From Thermodesulfobacteriota bacterium (GTDB lineage Bacteria > Desulfobacterota > Desulfobacteria > Desulfobacterales > Desulfosudaceae), in NCBI GenBank assembly GCA_040753795.1, contig JBFMDX010000002.1:62001-126000 (forward strand): a stretch of 64,000 bases of DNA, read 5' to 3'. Both the position numbers and the translations under genes were made by a program. The notes under the pieces were generated by a model. The model was not told where the DNA came from and did no database searches. It saw only the letters and a program-made list of their open reading frames with translations. The first letter of the stretch is position 1. Every line of letters begins with the position of its first letter. Positions 18,867 to 27,502 of this stretch are shown piece after piece.

Positions 18867-18895
18867 TTGACACCGAAACCTCAGAAAAATATATT
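18867..18895 (+). promoter_or_regulatory. Promoter of the tRNA-Lys/tRNA-Glu operon
   Basis: Perfect -35 TTGACA (18867-18872), a 17-bp spacer and -10 TATATT (18890-18895, 5/6). The expected start near 18902 is about 6 nt before mature tRNA-Lys at 18908. It is one of the two strongest sigma-70-type promoters in the window. Confidence 0.8.
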
Positions 18896-18907
18896 ATGCA
18901 GATTTTA

Positions 18908-18983
18908 GGGCCGTTAACTCAGGCGGTAGAGTATCTGCCTTTTAAGCAGAGAGTCGTTGGTTCGAGTCCAACACGGCCCACCA
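18908..18983 (+). tRNA. tRNA-Lys (anticodon TTT)
   Basis: A 76-nt cloverleaf: acceptor GGGCCGT pairs with ACGGCCC, the anticodon stem TCTGC/GCAGA encloses loop CTTTTAA with anticodon TTT, the T-arm contains GGTTCGAGTCC, and CCA is encoded (18981-18983). It is the first gene of a two-tRNA transcript. Confidence 0.96.
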
Positions 18984-18994
18984 GATGGGAATGC

Positions 18995-19072
18995 GTCCCC
19001 ATCGTCTAGTCCGGTCCAGGACACCGGCCTTTCACGCCGGCGACAGGGGTTCAAATCCCCTTGGGGACGCCA
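18995..19072 (+). tRNA. tRNA-Glu (anticodon TTC)
   Basis: A 78-nt cloverleaf: acceptor GTCCCCA pairs with TGGGGAC, anticodon stem CCGGC/GCCGG, loop CTTTCAC (anticodon TTC), T-arm GGGGTTCAAATCCCC, and encoded CCA at 19070-19072. It follows tRNA-Lys by 11 nt. Confidence 0.96.
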
Positions 19073-19139
19073 CTCCTTTCCCTTGTTGTCTGTCCCAGCA
19101 AACCTTTTGCATCAATCTGACCCGCAAATAATGTTTTCG

Positions 19140-19172
19140 AAAACAGGTCAAATCGCTTGACCTGTTTTGTTT
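19140..19172 (+). terminator. Rho-independent terminator of the tRNA operon
   Basis: Perfect 12-bp inverted repeat AAAACAGGTCAA (19140-19151) / TTGACCTGTTTT (19157-19168) with a 5-nt loop ATCGC, followed by GTTT. The A-run on the 5' side also makes it usable as a terminator in the opposite direction. A TATAAT (19175-19180) directly downstream probably belongs to the ppiD promoter. Confidence 0.65.
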
Positions 19173-19239
19173 GATATAATAAATAGAAATGCGCAGTCAT
19201 CTACTAATGCCCGTCGTTTTTAATTAGGAGCGTCAAGAT

Positions 19240-21144
19240 ATGCTTCAGTTCATGCGTCAGAAAGCGTCCTCTTGGATCATCAAGGCATTATTGTCACTTA
19301 TTGTGCTGGCCTTTATCATCTCAATGGGAGTAGGCAGTTATCGTAATCGCGATGATATTGCAGCGGCGGCAACCGTTAACGGAGAGGAAATCAGCGTTAC
19401 CCAGTTTCAGGAACGTTATTATGTTCTGCTGGATAATGTCCGGCAGCAATTCGGTAATCAGCTGAATGAGGAACTGCTGAAGATGATGAATCTAAAGGAG
19501 CGAGCTCTGGACCAGCTGATATCGGAGACGCTTCTGGTTCAGAAGGCAAAGGAACTGGGGTTTGACGTGTCTGACCGGGAACTGTCCAGGAGCATCAAAG
19601 AGATGAGCCTTTTTCAGCGGGACGGTAAGTTCAACAAGGCTCAATACAATGGAATTCTGCAGCGGAACCGGTTGACGCCGGAAATATTCGAGCAGCAACT
19701 CCGGCGCGACATGCTGACGCGGAAAGTCAGGGACCTGATTACAGACAACATCAAAGTGTCCGAAGATGAAGCCCGCCGCTGGTATGACTGGCAGCACTCG
19801 AAGATAAAAATAAAGGTGGCCGTATTCGGCCCGGAAAACTTTCTCCCGCTCAGTCCGTCGGAAGACGAGATCGGACGTTATTTCACTGAAAACAAGGGAA
19901 AATACAAATCCGGAGAAAAACTGGAGGCGACTTATCTCCGCTTCAATCCGGATGATTATATCTCCAGAGCAGCCGTGGATGATGCCGCTATTCAGCAGTA
20001 TTATGATGATCATCAGGACATCTATCAGAAAGAGAAGACCGTAGACGTCAGCCATATTTTATTTAAGGTGGATGAGAACGCCTCGCAGGAAACAGCAGCG
20101 GCCAAAGAGACGGAAGCCACGAAAGTATATGACATGGTTACCTCCGGCCAGGATTTTGCCGCCTGCGCCAAACAATATTCCGAAGATACCAGCAGCTCGG
20201 CCGGAGGAAAGCTGGGGACGTTTACCAGGGAGGAACTGGTCGCTCCTTTTGCCGATCAGGCCTTTTCCATGGAAGCAGGTGAAATCAGCCGGCCGGTTCG
20301 GACGCTGTTCGGATGGCATATCATCAAGTTGGACAGGGTGACGGAAGCCTCGGTGACGCCGCTGGAGACGGTAAGGGTCAACATCAACAAAACGCTGGCT
20401 CAAAAACAGGCCAGGGATCTGGCCCATGAAGAGGCATTAAGGTTGTTTGACGCGGCCATTAATAAAAATAGCGTGAAAGAAGCGGCGGAACAAAATGGGA
20501 TGACACCTCAAACCACCCCGTTGTTTTCAATGACTGACAGACTGGAGGGAATCCCCGGAGACAGCGAATTCATCCGCCAGGCGTTTGATCTCCAGGAAAA
20601 CGAGATCAGCGATGTGGTCGAAATAAACGGCAGTTATTATCTGCTCCAGGTCAACCGGCGCCTGGCGCCGGAGGAACCGGAACTGGTGGCGGTGCGGGAC
20701 AAAGTGGTGGCGGACCTGGCCGCCCGGATGAGAAGGGATGAAGCTGAAAAAGCGGCTAATGCATTTTTAAATAAGCTTCAGGCCGGAACCGGAATGGATC
20801 AGGCTGCCGAAGAAGCGCATACCGAGATAATCGCCACCGGCTATTTCGGCCGTGGAGAAAACGTTCCGGAGTTGGGCCGGGAAGCCGAACTATCACAGGA
20901 GGCCCAGGCGCTTAACAGTCAGGATCGTTTTGTCAACAAGGTGATCGCCGGTCAGGACGGCAAATATTATGTCGTCTGGCTGGAAGACCGAAAGGGACCG
21001 GAGCAGGATGCCTTTTCCAGAGACAAAGAAAGCATAATGTCACAACTGGTGCAGGCTAAGAAACAGGAGATTTTTAATTCCTGGCTGTCATCCATGAAAG
21101 CGCAGAGTGAGATTACGCAGGATGATCGCATCCTGAAGCGGTGA
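19240..21144 (+). CDS. PpiD/SurA-type peptidyl-prolyl isomerase, membrane-anchored periplasmic chaperone
   Basis: A 634-residue protein with an N-terminal signal anchor (SWIIKALLSLIVLAFIISMG) and a large periplasmic part. A SurA-N-like domain (about residues 40-180, ATVNGEEISVTQFQERYY) is followed by a PpiC/parvulin rotamase (about 262-355, VDVSHILFK, QYSEDTSSSAGGKLGTF, RPVRTLFGWHIIKLD) and a C-terminal helical region with a second parvulin-like remnant. The layout is that of PpiD, which assists proteins leaving the Sec translocon. A TATAAT at 19175-19180 is its probable -10 box. The small zinc-ribbon gene follows 13 bp after the stop. Confidence 0.9.
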   Translation: MLQFMRQKASSWIIKALLSLIVLAFIISMGVGSYRNRDDIAAAATVNGEEISVTQFQERYYVLLDNVRQQFGNQLNEELLKMMNLKERALDQLISETLLVQKAKELGFDVSDRELSRSIKEMSLFQRDGKFNKAQYNGILQRNRLTPEIFEQQLRRDMLTRKVRDLITDNIKVSEDEARRWYDWQHSKIKIKVAVFGPENFLPLSPSEDEIGRYFTENKGKYKSGEKLEATYLRFNPDDYISRAAVDDAAIQQYYDDHQDIYQKEKTVDVSHILFKVDENASQETAAAKETEATKVYDMVTSGQDFAACAKQYSEDTSSSAGGKLGTFTREELVAPFADQAFSMEAGEISRPVRTLFGWHIIKLDRVTEASVTPLETVRVNINKTLAQKQARDLAHEEALRLFDAAINKNSVKEAAEQNGMTPQTTPLFSMTDRLEGIPGDSEFIRQAFDLQENEISDVVEINGSYYLLQVNRRLAPEEPELVAVRDKVVADLAARMRRDEAEKAANAFLNKLQAGTGMDQAAEEAHTEIIATGYFGRGENVPELGREAELSQEAQALNSQDRFVNKVIAGQDGKYYVVWLEDRKGPEQDAFSRDKESIMSQLVQAKKQEIFNSWLSSMKAQSEITQDDRILKR

Positions 21145-21157
21145 GGAGGAATTTGGA

Positions 21158-21385
21158 ATGGGGGATAATGAAATTAAATTGCCGCGGGCGTACAAGCAAT
21201 GCCCGGATTGTCTTGAAAAACTGCCCGTACACGCAAAGCGTTGTACCCAGTGCGGGCTGCGGGTGGGCAAAATCATGCCCGATGGTAAAGCGCGAAAACC
21301 CATCGACTGGAAGGGGTATTTCATCAGCGCCGTTCTCATTGCGGCGCTGGTCTATTATGTTAAATGGGCGTTTTTTTCCGATTGA
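21158..21385 (+). CDS. Small zinc-ribbon membrane protein
   Basis: A 75-residue protein with a zinc-ribbon: CPDCLEKLPVHAKRCTQCG (two CxxC pairs 13 residues apart, about residues 16-34). A single C-terminal transmembrane segment (YFISAVLIAALVYYVKWAFF, about 54-73) follows. The N-terminal ribbon would face the cytoplasm under the positive-inside rule. Starting 13 bp after the ppiD-like gene with a GAGGAGG site, it is probably co-transcribed with it. No specific function is known to me. It ends 13 bp from the convergent outer-membrane gene. Confidence 0.75.
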   Translation: MGDNEIKLPRAYKQCPDCLEKLPVHAKRCTQCGLRVGKIMPDGKARKPIDWKGYFISAVLIAALVYYVKWAFFSD

Positions 21386-21398
21386 TGGCGGCGCCTGA

Positions 21399-22091
21399 TC
21401 AGAAGCTGGCGGTATAGTTGAAAAAAACCTGCGGGCCATTGATATCGACGTCACCCAGCGTGTCATTGAAATCCAGGGAGGCCGTGAACCACCTGAAGCC
21501 CATACCCAGCGCCGAGTCCCGGCTGATGCTGAATTCGGCGCCAAATCGCAGATACCCCCCGACACCTAAAGCCGAGTCGTTTTCGCTGATGTCGATCTCA
21601 TCCGTTTCTTCCGTGCCGTCCTGCTCAAAATCGGCGGAAATGTGCCCGTACATCAATAGCGGTCCCGCGCCGCAATAAAACCTGATCTTGTCGCCGGCAC
21701 GTGTGTTTATTTGCGGCCCTAAAAAAATATCAAAAAGAAGCAGTGAGCCGTCGGCCGACATTTCCGTCTGACCGTTTGCCGTTGTGGAGTCCACGTCGTC
21801 TGCCATCCCGCTGAAAATGGCTCCATACTCAACCCCCAGAGCGGTCTTTTCCCCGGCCAAATTGCTGTAACCGGCGGCGCCGATGGAAATCATATCGGAT
21901 AAGTTCATCTTATCTTTCAGGTCAAAATTTTCCAGGCCCTCAACCTCCTTAAAATCAATCTCATCTTCATCCAGAGCAGTAAATCCAATTAAAAACTGTG
22001 AGCCGGTTTCGCCTGAAAAACCCCATACGGGTACCATCAGGCCAAGACATAATATCACCCCTCCCAGAATGAGCGAATGCCGATATTTCAT
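21399..22091 (-). CDS. Outer-membrane beta-barrel protein (OmpW/porin-like size)
   Basis: A 230-residue exported protein with a signal peptide (LILGGVILCLGLMVPVWGFS, cleaved about residue 26). The rest alternates polar and hydrophobic residues typical of an 8-strand barrel (FLGPQINTRAGDKIRFYCG, LGVGGYLRFGAEFSISRDS, LGMGFRWFTASLDF) and ends in aromatic VFFNYTASF, the usual C-terminal outer-membrane signature with terminal Phe. Acidic loops (DDVDSTTANG, DGTEETDEIDISEND) would be exposed. Family and ligand are unknown. It is convergent with the zinc-ribbon gene. Confidence 0.75.
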   Translation of the reverse strand: MKYRHSLILGGVILCLGLMVPVWGFSGETGSQFLIGFTALDEDEIDFKEVEGLENFDLKDKMNLSDMISIGAAGYSNLAGEKTALGVEYGAIFSGMADDVDSTTANGQTEMSADGSLLLFDIFLGPQINTRAGDKIRFYCGAGPLLMYGHISADFEQDGTEETDEIDISENDSALGVGGYLRFGAEFSISRDSALGMGFRWFTASLDFNDTLGDVDINGPQVFFNYTASF

Positions 22092-22260
22092 TTTGGAATC
22101 CTCAATTTAATTTTTGTGTAATTGTCCCGGGCGAAGATTTCTTCCCTCCCGGAGTCGGCCTCTAACGGCCCATGTCCCTCGTGCCAGGCGTCGTATCACG
22201 TTTTGCAGATAATGAAGGTTTTGTGAAAATATTTTTACAATAAAATTTCTAAAAAACAGA

Positions 22261-22650
22261 TTATCTGCAGCTCCAGAAAGGTTCGTCCCGCCAGTACCCG
22301 GGCCGCACTTCCAGGTTGATCCATTGGCCGGGAACCCACCGGCCGCACTCGTAGTGCGCCGGGTTCCAGACCCGTTCACAAACGGGAGGAACCCAGACCC
22401 TCCGGGTTTCACAGTAATGGTCGCGGGGCCTTGGCGGAGGGCTCGGGCAGGAATACGTTACATGCCTAACCACCGGCTGTCCTTCGGGCGCGGAACAGTT
22501 ATTGATGATCGCGCTTCCCAGTATGGCGGCGCCGAGGCCGATGGCAACGCCCTGCCATTGATATCGCTGCTTGCTGCCGGCGAATACCGGATTCACGGAA
22601 AGAGACAGAAGAAAAACGACCGCTAATGATACCAGACAAAGTTTTTTCAT
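22261..22650 (-). CDS. Small secreted Trp/Pro/Cys-rich protein
   Basis: A 129-residue protein; the start at 22650 is set by an AAGGAGG site and the signal peptide MKKLCLVSLAVVFLLSLSVN...VFA. The frame is open 17 codons further upstream without support. After a glycine-rich stretch (VAIGLGAAILGSAIINN) it has a C-terminal region rich in Trp, Pro, Arg and Cys (RRVWVPPVCERVWNPAHYEC, GQWINLEVRPGYW), resembling small YXWGXW-like envelope proteins. Likely periplasmic or surface-bound. It lies 47 bp after the MarR-like regulator on the same strand, so the two may be co-regulated. Confidence 0.65.
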   Translation of the reverse strand: MKKLCLVSLAVVFLLSLSVNPVFAGSKQRYQWQGVAIGLGAAILGSAIINNCSAPEGQPVVRHVTYSCPSPPPRPRDHYCETRRVWVPPVCERVWNPAHYECGRWVPGQWINLEVRPGYWRDEPFWSCR

Positions 22651-22697
22651 GGTTGCCTCCTTGTTGATGTTGCCCGGTCCATTGTTTTCATGGACAT

Positions 22698-23171
22698 TCA
22701 ATTCGCTTTCTTTGATTCCGCGTAGTTGTTGATTTCGATATTGACCAACTCGACCGCTTTATTGACGATCTGGTTTAACAAATGAATATGCTCGGGGTCT
22801 TGTCCTATTGCCGCCGCCAGGGGCAGATAGGATTTTGCCCGCTGGGCTTTTATCTCTTTCACCTTTTTCTTCCCTCTTCCGGACAATTCGATCAGGTGAA
22901 CCCGCATATCGGTTTTGGAAACGCTCATATCAATCAGGTCCAGATCTGACCTGAGGCGTTTGATGTCCATGGATAGGGCGCTCTGTTTTACACCCGGGAA
23001 GAAATGAGACAGTTCCGTCATACTCATGGCTCCCTGGATGTTGAGCAGTTCGAGAATCAAAACCTCCCGCTCTTTTAGATCATCGGCATCATTTTCCGCC
23101 ATTTGGATGGCGCGATAGATTCTCATCTTGATGCTCAACCGCGCTATGCTGTTAAATAAGTCATTTACCAT
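22698..23171 (-). CDS. MarR-like winged-helix transcriptional regulator
   Basis: A 157-residue protein with a winged helix in the middle: REVLILELLNIQGAMSMTEL, then the recognition region FPGVKQSALSMDIKRLRSDL and a wing (VSKTDMRVHLIELSGRGKKK). Flanking helices would dimerise it. The layout is MarR-like, though similarity to named members is weak. The AT-rich divergent gap 23172-23425 holds repeated TTATTTAAA elements that could be its operator, and TTGACA (23220-23215 on the minus strand) could be its -35 box. Downstream is the small secreted Trp/Cys-rich protein, a possible target. Confidence 0.7.
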   Translation of the reverse strand: MVNDLFNSIARLSIKMRIYRAIQMAENDADDLKEREVLILELLNIQGAMSMTELSHFFPGVKQSALSMDIKRLRSDLDLIDMSVSKTDMRVHLIELSGRGKKKVKEIKAQRAKSYLPLAAAIGQDPEHIHLLNQIVNKAVELVNIEINNYAESKKAN

Positions 23172-23225
23172 ACTTTCTCCTGTTTGATTTATATTTTAAA
23201 TTAAAAAATATGTTTGTCAACAAAA

Positions 23226-23270
23226 TTATTTAAAAAAATTTAAATAAAACCAATATGCCTATTATTTAAA
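23226..23270. promoter_or_regulatory. AT-rich inverted and direct repeats, possible operator
   Basis: TTATTTAAA (23226-23234) and TTTAAATAA (23239-23247) form a perfect inverted repeat with a 4-bp spacer, and TTATTTAAA recurs at 23262-23270. They lie 55-100 bp upstream of the MarR-like gene in the gap shared with the divergent amphi-Trp gene. AT-rich DNA yields such repeats easily, so support is modest. Confidence 0.35.
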
Positions 23271-23425
23271 AAATACTTACCCTTTTCCGCTGTATTTTTA
23301 AACAGCATTTTTATATAATAAAAAAATATGGTTATAATATTAAAATATAACGCTAAAAAGTATTCTGCCGCGCTGATCGTTTTGCATCAGGGAAAAGAAA
23401 TCCAAAAAAATCGGAGAGAATCGAC

Positions 23426-23665
23426 ATGACTACCAACCGGAAAAAAAGAACACGGGACATTGAGAAAACCTACCCGAGGAAGCTGTTTATCGCCAAGCTT
23501 CGCCGCCTGGCCGATTGCCTGGAGCAGGGGAAACGGTTCCGCATTCAGATCGCGGATGAAAAAATTACTGTTCCCCTGGATGCCGTCGTTACCATCGAGC
23601 ACGAACGGGAAGGCAGAAACGAGGAAATCGAGTTCCAGCTGAAGTGGCACAACGAGCCGCGATAA
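23426..23665 (+). CDS. Amphi-Trp domain protein
   Basis: A 79-residue protein matching the small amphi-Trp domain family: a basic N-terminus (TNRKKRTRDIEKTYPRK), a helix (FIAKLRRLADCLEQGKRFRI), then IADEKITVPLDAVVTIEHER and EEIEFQLKWHNE, with the conserved Trp near the C-terminus. The function of the family is unknown; members are small, probably cytoplasmic, and frequent in anaerobes and archaea. It is first in a plus-strand run, 11 bp before the DUF362 gene. Confidence 0.75.
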   Translation: MTTNRKKRTRDIEKTYPRKLFIAKLRRLADCLEQGKRFRIQIADEKITVPLDAVVTIEHEREGRNEEIEFQLKWHNEPR

Positions 23666-23676
23666 AGGGACCACCA

Positions 23677-24972
23677 ATGAAAAAACCCAGGGTTATACTC
23701 CGCTCTTGCCCGGAATATGATGCCGACGCTATATCGGGCATCCTGAATGAATCGGTCCGCGATCTGGGCGTGACCTTTACGGGCAATGTCTTCATCAAGC
23801 CCAACGTCGTCACTGCCAATAAAAAATATATCCATAACTCCTACACCCATCCGTCTGCGGTGGCTGCCATGGCGGAGATTGTAAAGGGAAATGCCGTCCG
23901 TCGCATCACCATCGGCGAGTCCGGCGGCTATGGCATCCCTTCCCGGCTGTTTTTAAAAGAAGCGGGTTATTATGAAATGGCCCGGAAATCAGGCGTGGAC
24001 CTGGTTGATTTGAACGAGCATCCGGTGGTAAAAAAACCGCTGTCCAGAGCCCGCTGGCACAAGCACATTCTCCTGTCCAGATATATAGCCGAGGCTGATG
24101 TCAAGATCTGGATGCCCAAGCTTAAGTACCATATTTTTGCCTCCATCACCAATTGCCTTAAGCTCAATATCGGAATTCTAACCCACCGTGAAAGAATGCT
24201 TTACCATGACCACCGCATACATGACAAAATCGTGGATCTGCTGGAGCCGGGTTACCCCGACCTGATTGTGTCGGACGCGATTGACATCACCTATGGGTTT
24301 GAGTCCGCTCCCTATCCGGTCCGGCTGGGGCTGCTCATGATCGCCGATCATCCTCTGGCCGTCGATGTGGTCGCCGCTCACATCATGGGATATAATCCCG
24401 GTGATGTTTTGCACCTGAAAATAGCCGCCGAACGCGGATACGGTTCGCTGGATCTTAACGACATCGATATCTCCGGTGACATCGGTTTGGAGGACCTCAA
24501 GGCCCGTCCGAAAGGGGAAAGACGGCTGTTTCAATCCCTTCAGGCGCTGGACACCCCCATCCGTTTTTTTTCCGGTCAGGCATGGGAGACCGGACAATTG
24601 TGCGACGGCGGCTGTGAGGGCGCCGTTAAGGGATGCCTGGGGACCATCGAAAAGCGCCGTTCGGGATCCCTGCGCAGGGCCCGGGAAGGCGCCATCGTCT
24701 GCGGGGTGTATGACGGAGATGTCATCCTGCCGGCCGGCCGCCCGGTACTGATGGTGGGAGACTGCACCCGGGTCATGGGCAGGCTGGAAGCAGAAAAAAT
24801 ATATCGCGTCAGGGGCTGCCCTATCGGCGCCCGGGATCTGATGCTGAAAATACCTTTCATCTTTAAACTTCCCAGCCCCATGCTGGATGCGCGGGACGCG
24901 GCTCTTTTTGTCTGGAATTCCATTGTTAAGATATTTTATATATTGAAAAATCGTTTGCTGCGTCTTTCCTGA
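23677..24972 (+). CDS. DUF362 domain protein
   Basis: A 431-residue protein from the ATG at 23677; the frame is open 11 codons further, but that part overlaps the amphi-Trp gene. The DUF362 core is visible: VFIKPNVVTANKKYIHNSYTHP, IGESGGYG, WMPKLKYHIFASITNCLKLN, VSDAIDITYGFES and HPLAVDVVAAHIMGY. The last 100 residues hold a Cys set (CDGGCEGAVKGC, VCGVYDGD, MVGDCTR, RGCPIGARDL) that could ligate metal. DUF362 proteins are of uncertain function, some ferredoxin-linked. A hydrophobic C-terminus (FVWNSIVKIFYILKNRLL) may associate with the membrane. Confidence 0.82.
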   Translation: MKKPRVILRSCPEYDADAISGILNESVRDLGVTFTGNVFIKPNVVTANKKYIHNSYTHPSAVAAMAEIVKGNAVRRITIGESGGYGIPSRLFLKEAGYYEMARKSGVDLVDLNEHPVVKKPLSRARWHKHILLSRYIAEADVKIWMPKLKYHIFASITNCLKLNIGILTHRERMLYHDHRIHDKIVDLLEPGYPDLIVSDAIDITYGFESAPYPVRLGLLMIADHPLAVDVVAAHIMGYNPGDVLHLKIAAERGYGSLDLNDIDISGDIGLEDLKARPKGERRLFQSLQALDTPIRFFSGQAWETGQLCDGGCEGAVKGCLGTIEKRRSGSLRRAREGAIVCGVYDGDVILPAGRPVLMVGDCTRVMGRLEAEKIYRVRGCPIGARDLMLKIPFIFKLPSPMLDARDAALFVWNSIVKIFYILKNRLLRLS

Positions 24973-25202
24973 AAAGCGGCGGATGACAGGCGAACGGAGG
25001 CACCGATGGGTATCAGCAAAGCCTGGCTGGTTCATATATTATATTTTCAGTCGCTTACCATCCGCTGGAACAACCATGGACGATTGCGGACCATCTTTTG
25101 TCGGCCCGTATGATTGATTTTCCGGGAATAAAGCCATATATTAAAAAGAGACGGGTTTCGAAGAACCTGACAACGAAGTATCGGATAGGAGTCTGTAAGT
25201 AC

Positions 25203-26132
25203 ATGCACAGCAGTAACAGTTCCTTTGATGTGATGGGAGCATGCCATCGGGTTTTGTTTCAGTCGCCGGATATTCCTCAATTATGCCAGGCCGGAACCGT
25301 CGTTGACCTTCATTTTCATTCACATTATTCCGACGGCGCCAATTCCCCTCGGAAAATAGCCGAAAAAGCCGAACGGCTAGGCATCGGCATCGCCATTACC
25401 GATCACAACGGTATTGAAGGGGCGCTGGCTCTTGACCGGCAGTCAACGATCTTAAATATCCCGGGGATTGAAATCACTTCCCGTGAAGGCGCCCATATCC
25501 TTCTTTATTTTTATACCGCCCGGTCTTTGAGGCGGTTTTTCGAGGCTGACGTCAAACCGTTTCTGGGGAAGGAAAGAATGTCCTCTATCGCGCTGTCAAT
25601 GGAAGACATCATCCGAAAGGCGCGGCCTTATGAGCCCGTGATCATCTTTCCTCATCCGTTCAGCGCCATGTATACCGGAATCTGTAATCCGATGTTTTCG
25701 CAGGAGAGGCAAGAAACTCTCCTCTCCTCCGCAGACGGCGTCGAAGTCATTAATTCCGGCAACCTGAAAAAGTGGAATTTACAGTCTGCTCTTCTGGGGT
25801 TTAATCTGAACAAAATCATGACCGGCGGCAGCGACGGCCACAGCCTTTACCAGATGGGTAAAGCCCTGACCTGCGCCTCCACCCCTCCGGACCGAACCGC
25901 TTTCCTGGATGCGCTCAAAGCCGGGAACACCCGGGTGGTAGGAAAAGAAATCGATTTTATTCACAAAGTCGCCTCCAACGGCGCCAAACTACCTGCCAGC
26001 GTGAAAAACTCCGGCGATCTGATGGGGAAAAACGTCCGTTACGGCTACGCGCTGTTCAATCATAAATCCCGCGGAGTGAAAACCAGTATGCGTCGCCTGT
26101 TCAACCATCACCTCATGAAAAAGTCCGCCTGA
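25203..26132 (+). CDS. PHP-domain metal-dependent phosphoesterase
   Basis: From the ATG at 25203 the product is 309 residues; AGGAG at 25187-25191 supports this start, though ATG 25110 or TTG 25098 in the same frame are possible. The PHP core starts VVDLHFHSHYSDGANSPRKI (first metal-binding His pair), then IAITDHNGIEGAL, IPGIEITSREGAHILLYF, IIFPHPFSAMYTGICNP and TGGSDGHSLYQMG, so all four PHP motifs are present. Such proteins act as phosphoesterases on nucleotides or small phosphates. A basic C-terminal tail follows. Substrate unknown. Confidence 0.85.
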   Translation: MHSSNSSFDVMGACHRVLFQSPDIPQLCQAGTVVDLHFHSHYSDGANSPRKIAEKAERLGIGIAITDHNGIEGALALDRQSTILNIPGIEITSREGAHILLYFYTARSLRRFFEADVKPFLGKERMSSIALSMEDIIRKARPYEPVIIFPHPFSAMYTGICNPMFSQERQETLLSSADGVEVINSGNLKKWNLQSALLGFNLNKIMTGGSDGHSLYQMGKALTCASTPPDRTAFLDALKAGNTRVVGKEIDFIHKVASNGAKLPASVKNSGDLMGKNVRYGYALFNHKSRGVKTSMRRLFNHHLMKKSA

Positions 26133-26293
26133 TCATTTCCCGGACGTTTCTTTTTTCGGTATAATAAGGTATATTTTATCCTTGATTTCCTGTTTCCCCC
26201 TGAATATTATCATAAAAATTTAAGCGTCCGGCCAAAACTTGATTAACCGGACAACGGTTCGCAGTTGAAAAAGGGGGAGGGGAAAGATCGACG

Positions 26294-26740
26294 ATGTCAA
26301 CGGAATATTACAAAACACGACCGGTGCAGGTCGAAACTACCGTAAAACAGCCGACGGGATTGCGTAGAAGCAACCGTTTTCAGGTTACCAACGCCAGCAT
26401 CAAGCTGCGCAAATCAGGCATGCTGCAGTATCTTTTGAATTCCAACAACCATGCCTCCCTGGTCAACTTGAGCATCAGCGGTATCCAGTTGATGATTACT
26501 CAGGCATTAAAGGCGGAGGACAACTACCAGATAAATCTGTATACCCCTGCTTTCATCAACCCGGTTATCATGAAAGCCAAAGTCGTCTGGTGCCGGCCCT
26601 ACAAGAAGTTTTTCGACAAAACCTATTACCGGGCCGGGTTTCAATTCGTCAAGATCAGTCAGGAGGTAACCTGCGAATTGAAACGGTTGGAGGATATCGC
26701 TACCAAGCGCGTGTCAAGGCCGAAACTGCAAGCGGTCTGA
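26294..26740 (+). CDS. PilZ-domain protein
   Basis: A 148-residue protein with a strong GGGGGAGGGG site before the start. It begins with the RxxxR-type loop (LRRSNRFQVTNASIKLR), then LVNLSISGIQLMI, which is the D/NxSxxG element of c-di-GMP-binding PilZ domains, and a beta-barrel continuing to KVVWCRPYKKFFDKTYYRAG and FQFVKIS. The RRxxR and NLSISG elements suggest c-di-GMP binding is kept. The effector target is unknown. It is convergent with the DUF2760 gene 18 bp away. Confidence 0.8.
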   Translation: MSTEYYKTRPVQVETTVKQPTGLRRSNRFQVTNASIKLRKSGMLQYLLNSNNHASLVNLSISGIQLMITQALKAEDNYQINLYTPAFINPVIMKAKVVWCRPYKKFFDKTYYRAGFQFVKISQEVTCELKRLEDIATKRVSRPKLQAV

Positions 26741-26758
26741 ATCCTATCGAAACAAGGC

Positions 26759-27469
26759 TTATTCCACGCCAATTTCCATGGGGGCGATGATCTCCGGGTC
26801 TCCGGAAAAGGAAAAACCGGGCAGATCCAGCTTACCGGCCCTCCAGCCTCTGTGAAGCAGCTTCCCCGAAAAAGGCGGGTCCCCCGTAACATTTCCGCTT
26901 AAGCGGTAGGCGCCGGGATCAAAACCAGCCGGTACCGATACTGTCTCCCCCTCACCCTGGCTGGATAAAGGCTGCAGGGTGACATACCGGGCCAGGGCCG
27001 CCTTGCAATGCGCATGAATACCCCGGGCCGCCGCTCCGATCTGGCCGTCTTCGTACTGTTCCAGGTCTTCGTTCAGAAAATCCAGCAGACGCCCCTCGGT
27101 CTGCAGCACGGAGAGCAGATGAAGGTAAAGCCTCTGGTCGTGGTGCAGGCGCTGCTTCTTCTCATTTGGCGATGGCTCCCGAGGCCCGGGTTTCTCCTGA
27201 CCGGCGGCAGCGGCTTCTATCTCCTGCTCTTTGGGGCACGCCCGCCGCAGGCCCAGCCACAGCATCAGGCTCCAGAGTATGATCAGGACGGCCACGGCGG
27301 CCATCAGAACGGGTTTTGCCAGACCGGCGGGAATCAGGCTGCCCGGCCAGGCAGGTGATCCGTCCGGTATCAGTAAAAAGCACAGGACTTCCGTCACACA
27401 GAGGAGCAGCACTGCAAACAGGCCTGTCCACATTGCAAGACGGGCGCTTACGGAGACAGATTTTTTCAT
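26759..27469 (-). CDS. DUF2760 membrane protein
   Basis: A 236-residue protein. Two N-terminal transmembrane helices (LAMWTGLFAVLLLCVTEVLC and PVLMAAVAVLIILWSLMLWL) are followed by a charged linker and a DUF2760 domain (from about residue 110): LHLLSVLQTEGRLLDFLNED, YEDGQIGAAARGIHAHCK, VSVPAGFDPGAYRLSGNV and KLLHRGWRAGKLDLPGF. In other genomes DUF2760 genes sit beside Hsp70-like genes; here none is adjacent, which is unusual. mlaC lies 34 bp upstream on the same strand, so it might be part of the mla unit. Confidence 0.8.
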   Translation of the reverse strand: MKKSVSVSARLAMWTGLFAVLLLCVTEVLCFLLIPDGSPAWPGSLIPAGLAKPVLMAAVAVLIILWSLMLWLGLRRACPKEQEIEAAAAGQEKPGPREPSPNEKKQRLHHDQRLYLHLLSVLQTEGRLLDFLNEDLEQYEDGQIGAAARGIHAHCKAALARYVTLQPLSSQGEGETVSVPAGFDPGAYRLSGNVTGDPPFSGKLLHRGWRAGKLDLPGFSFSGDPEIIAPMEIGVE

Positions 27470-27502
27470 GGGAGATTTGTCTTTCTTATCGATTTTTTTC
27501 GC

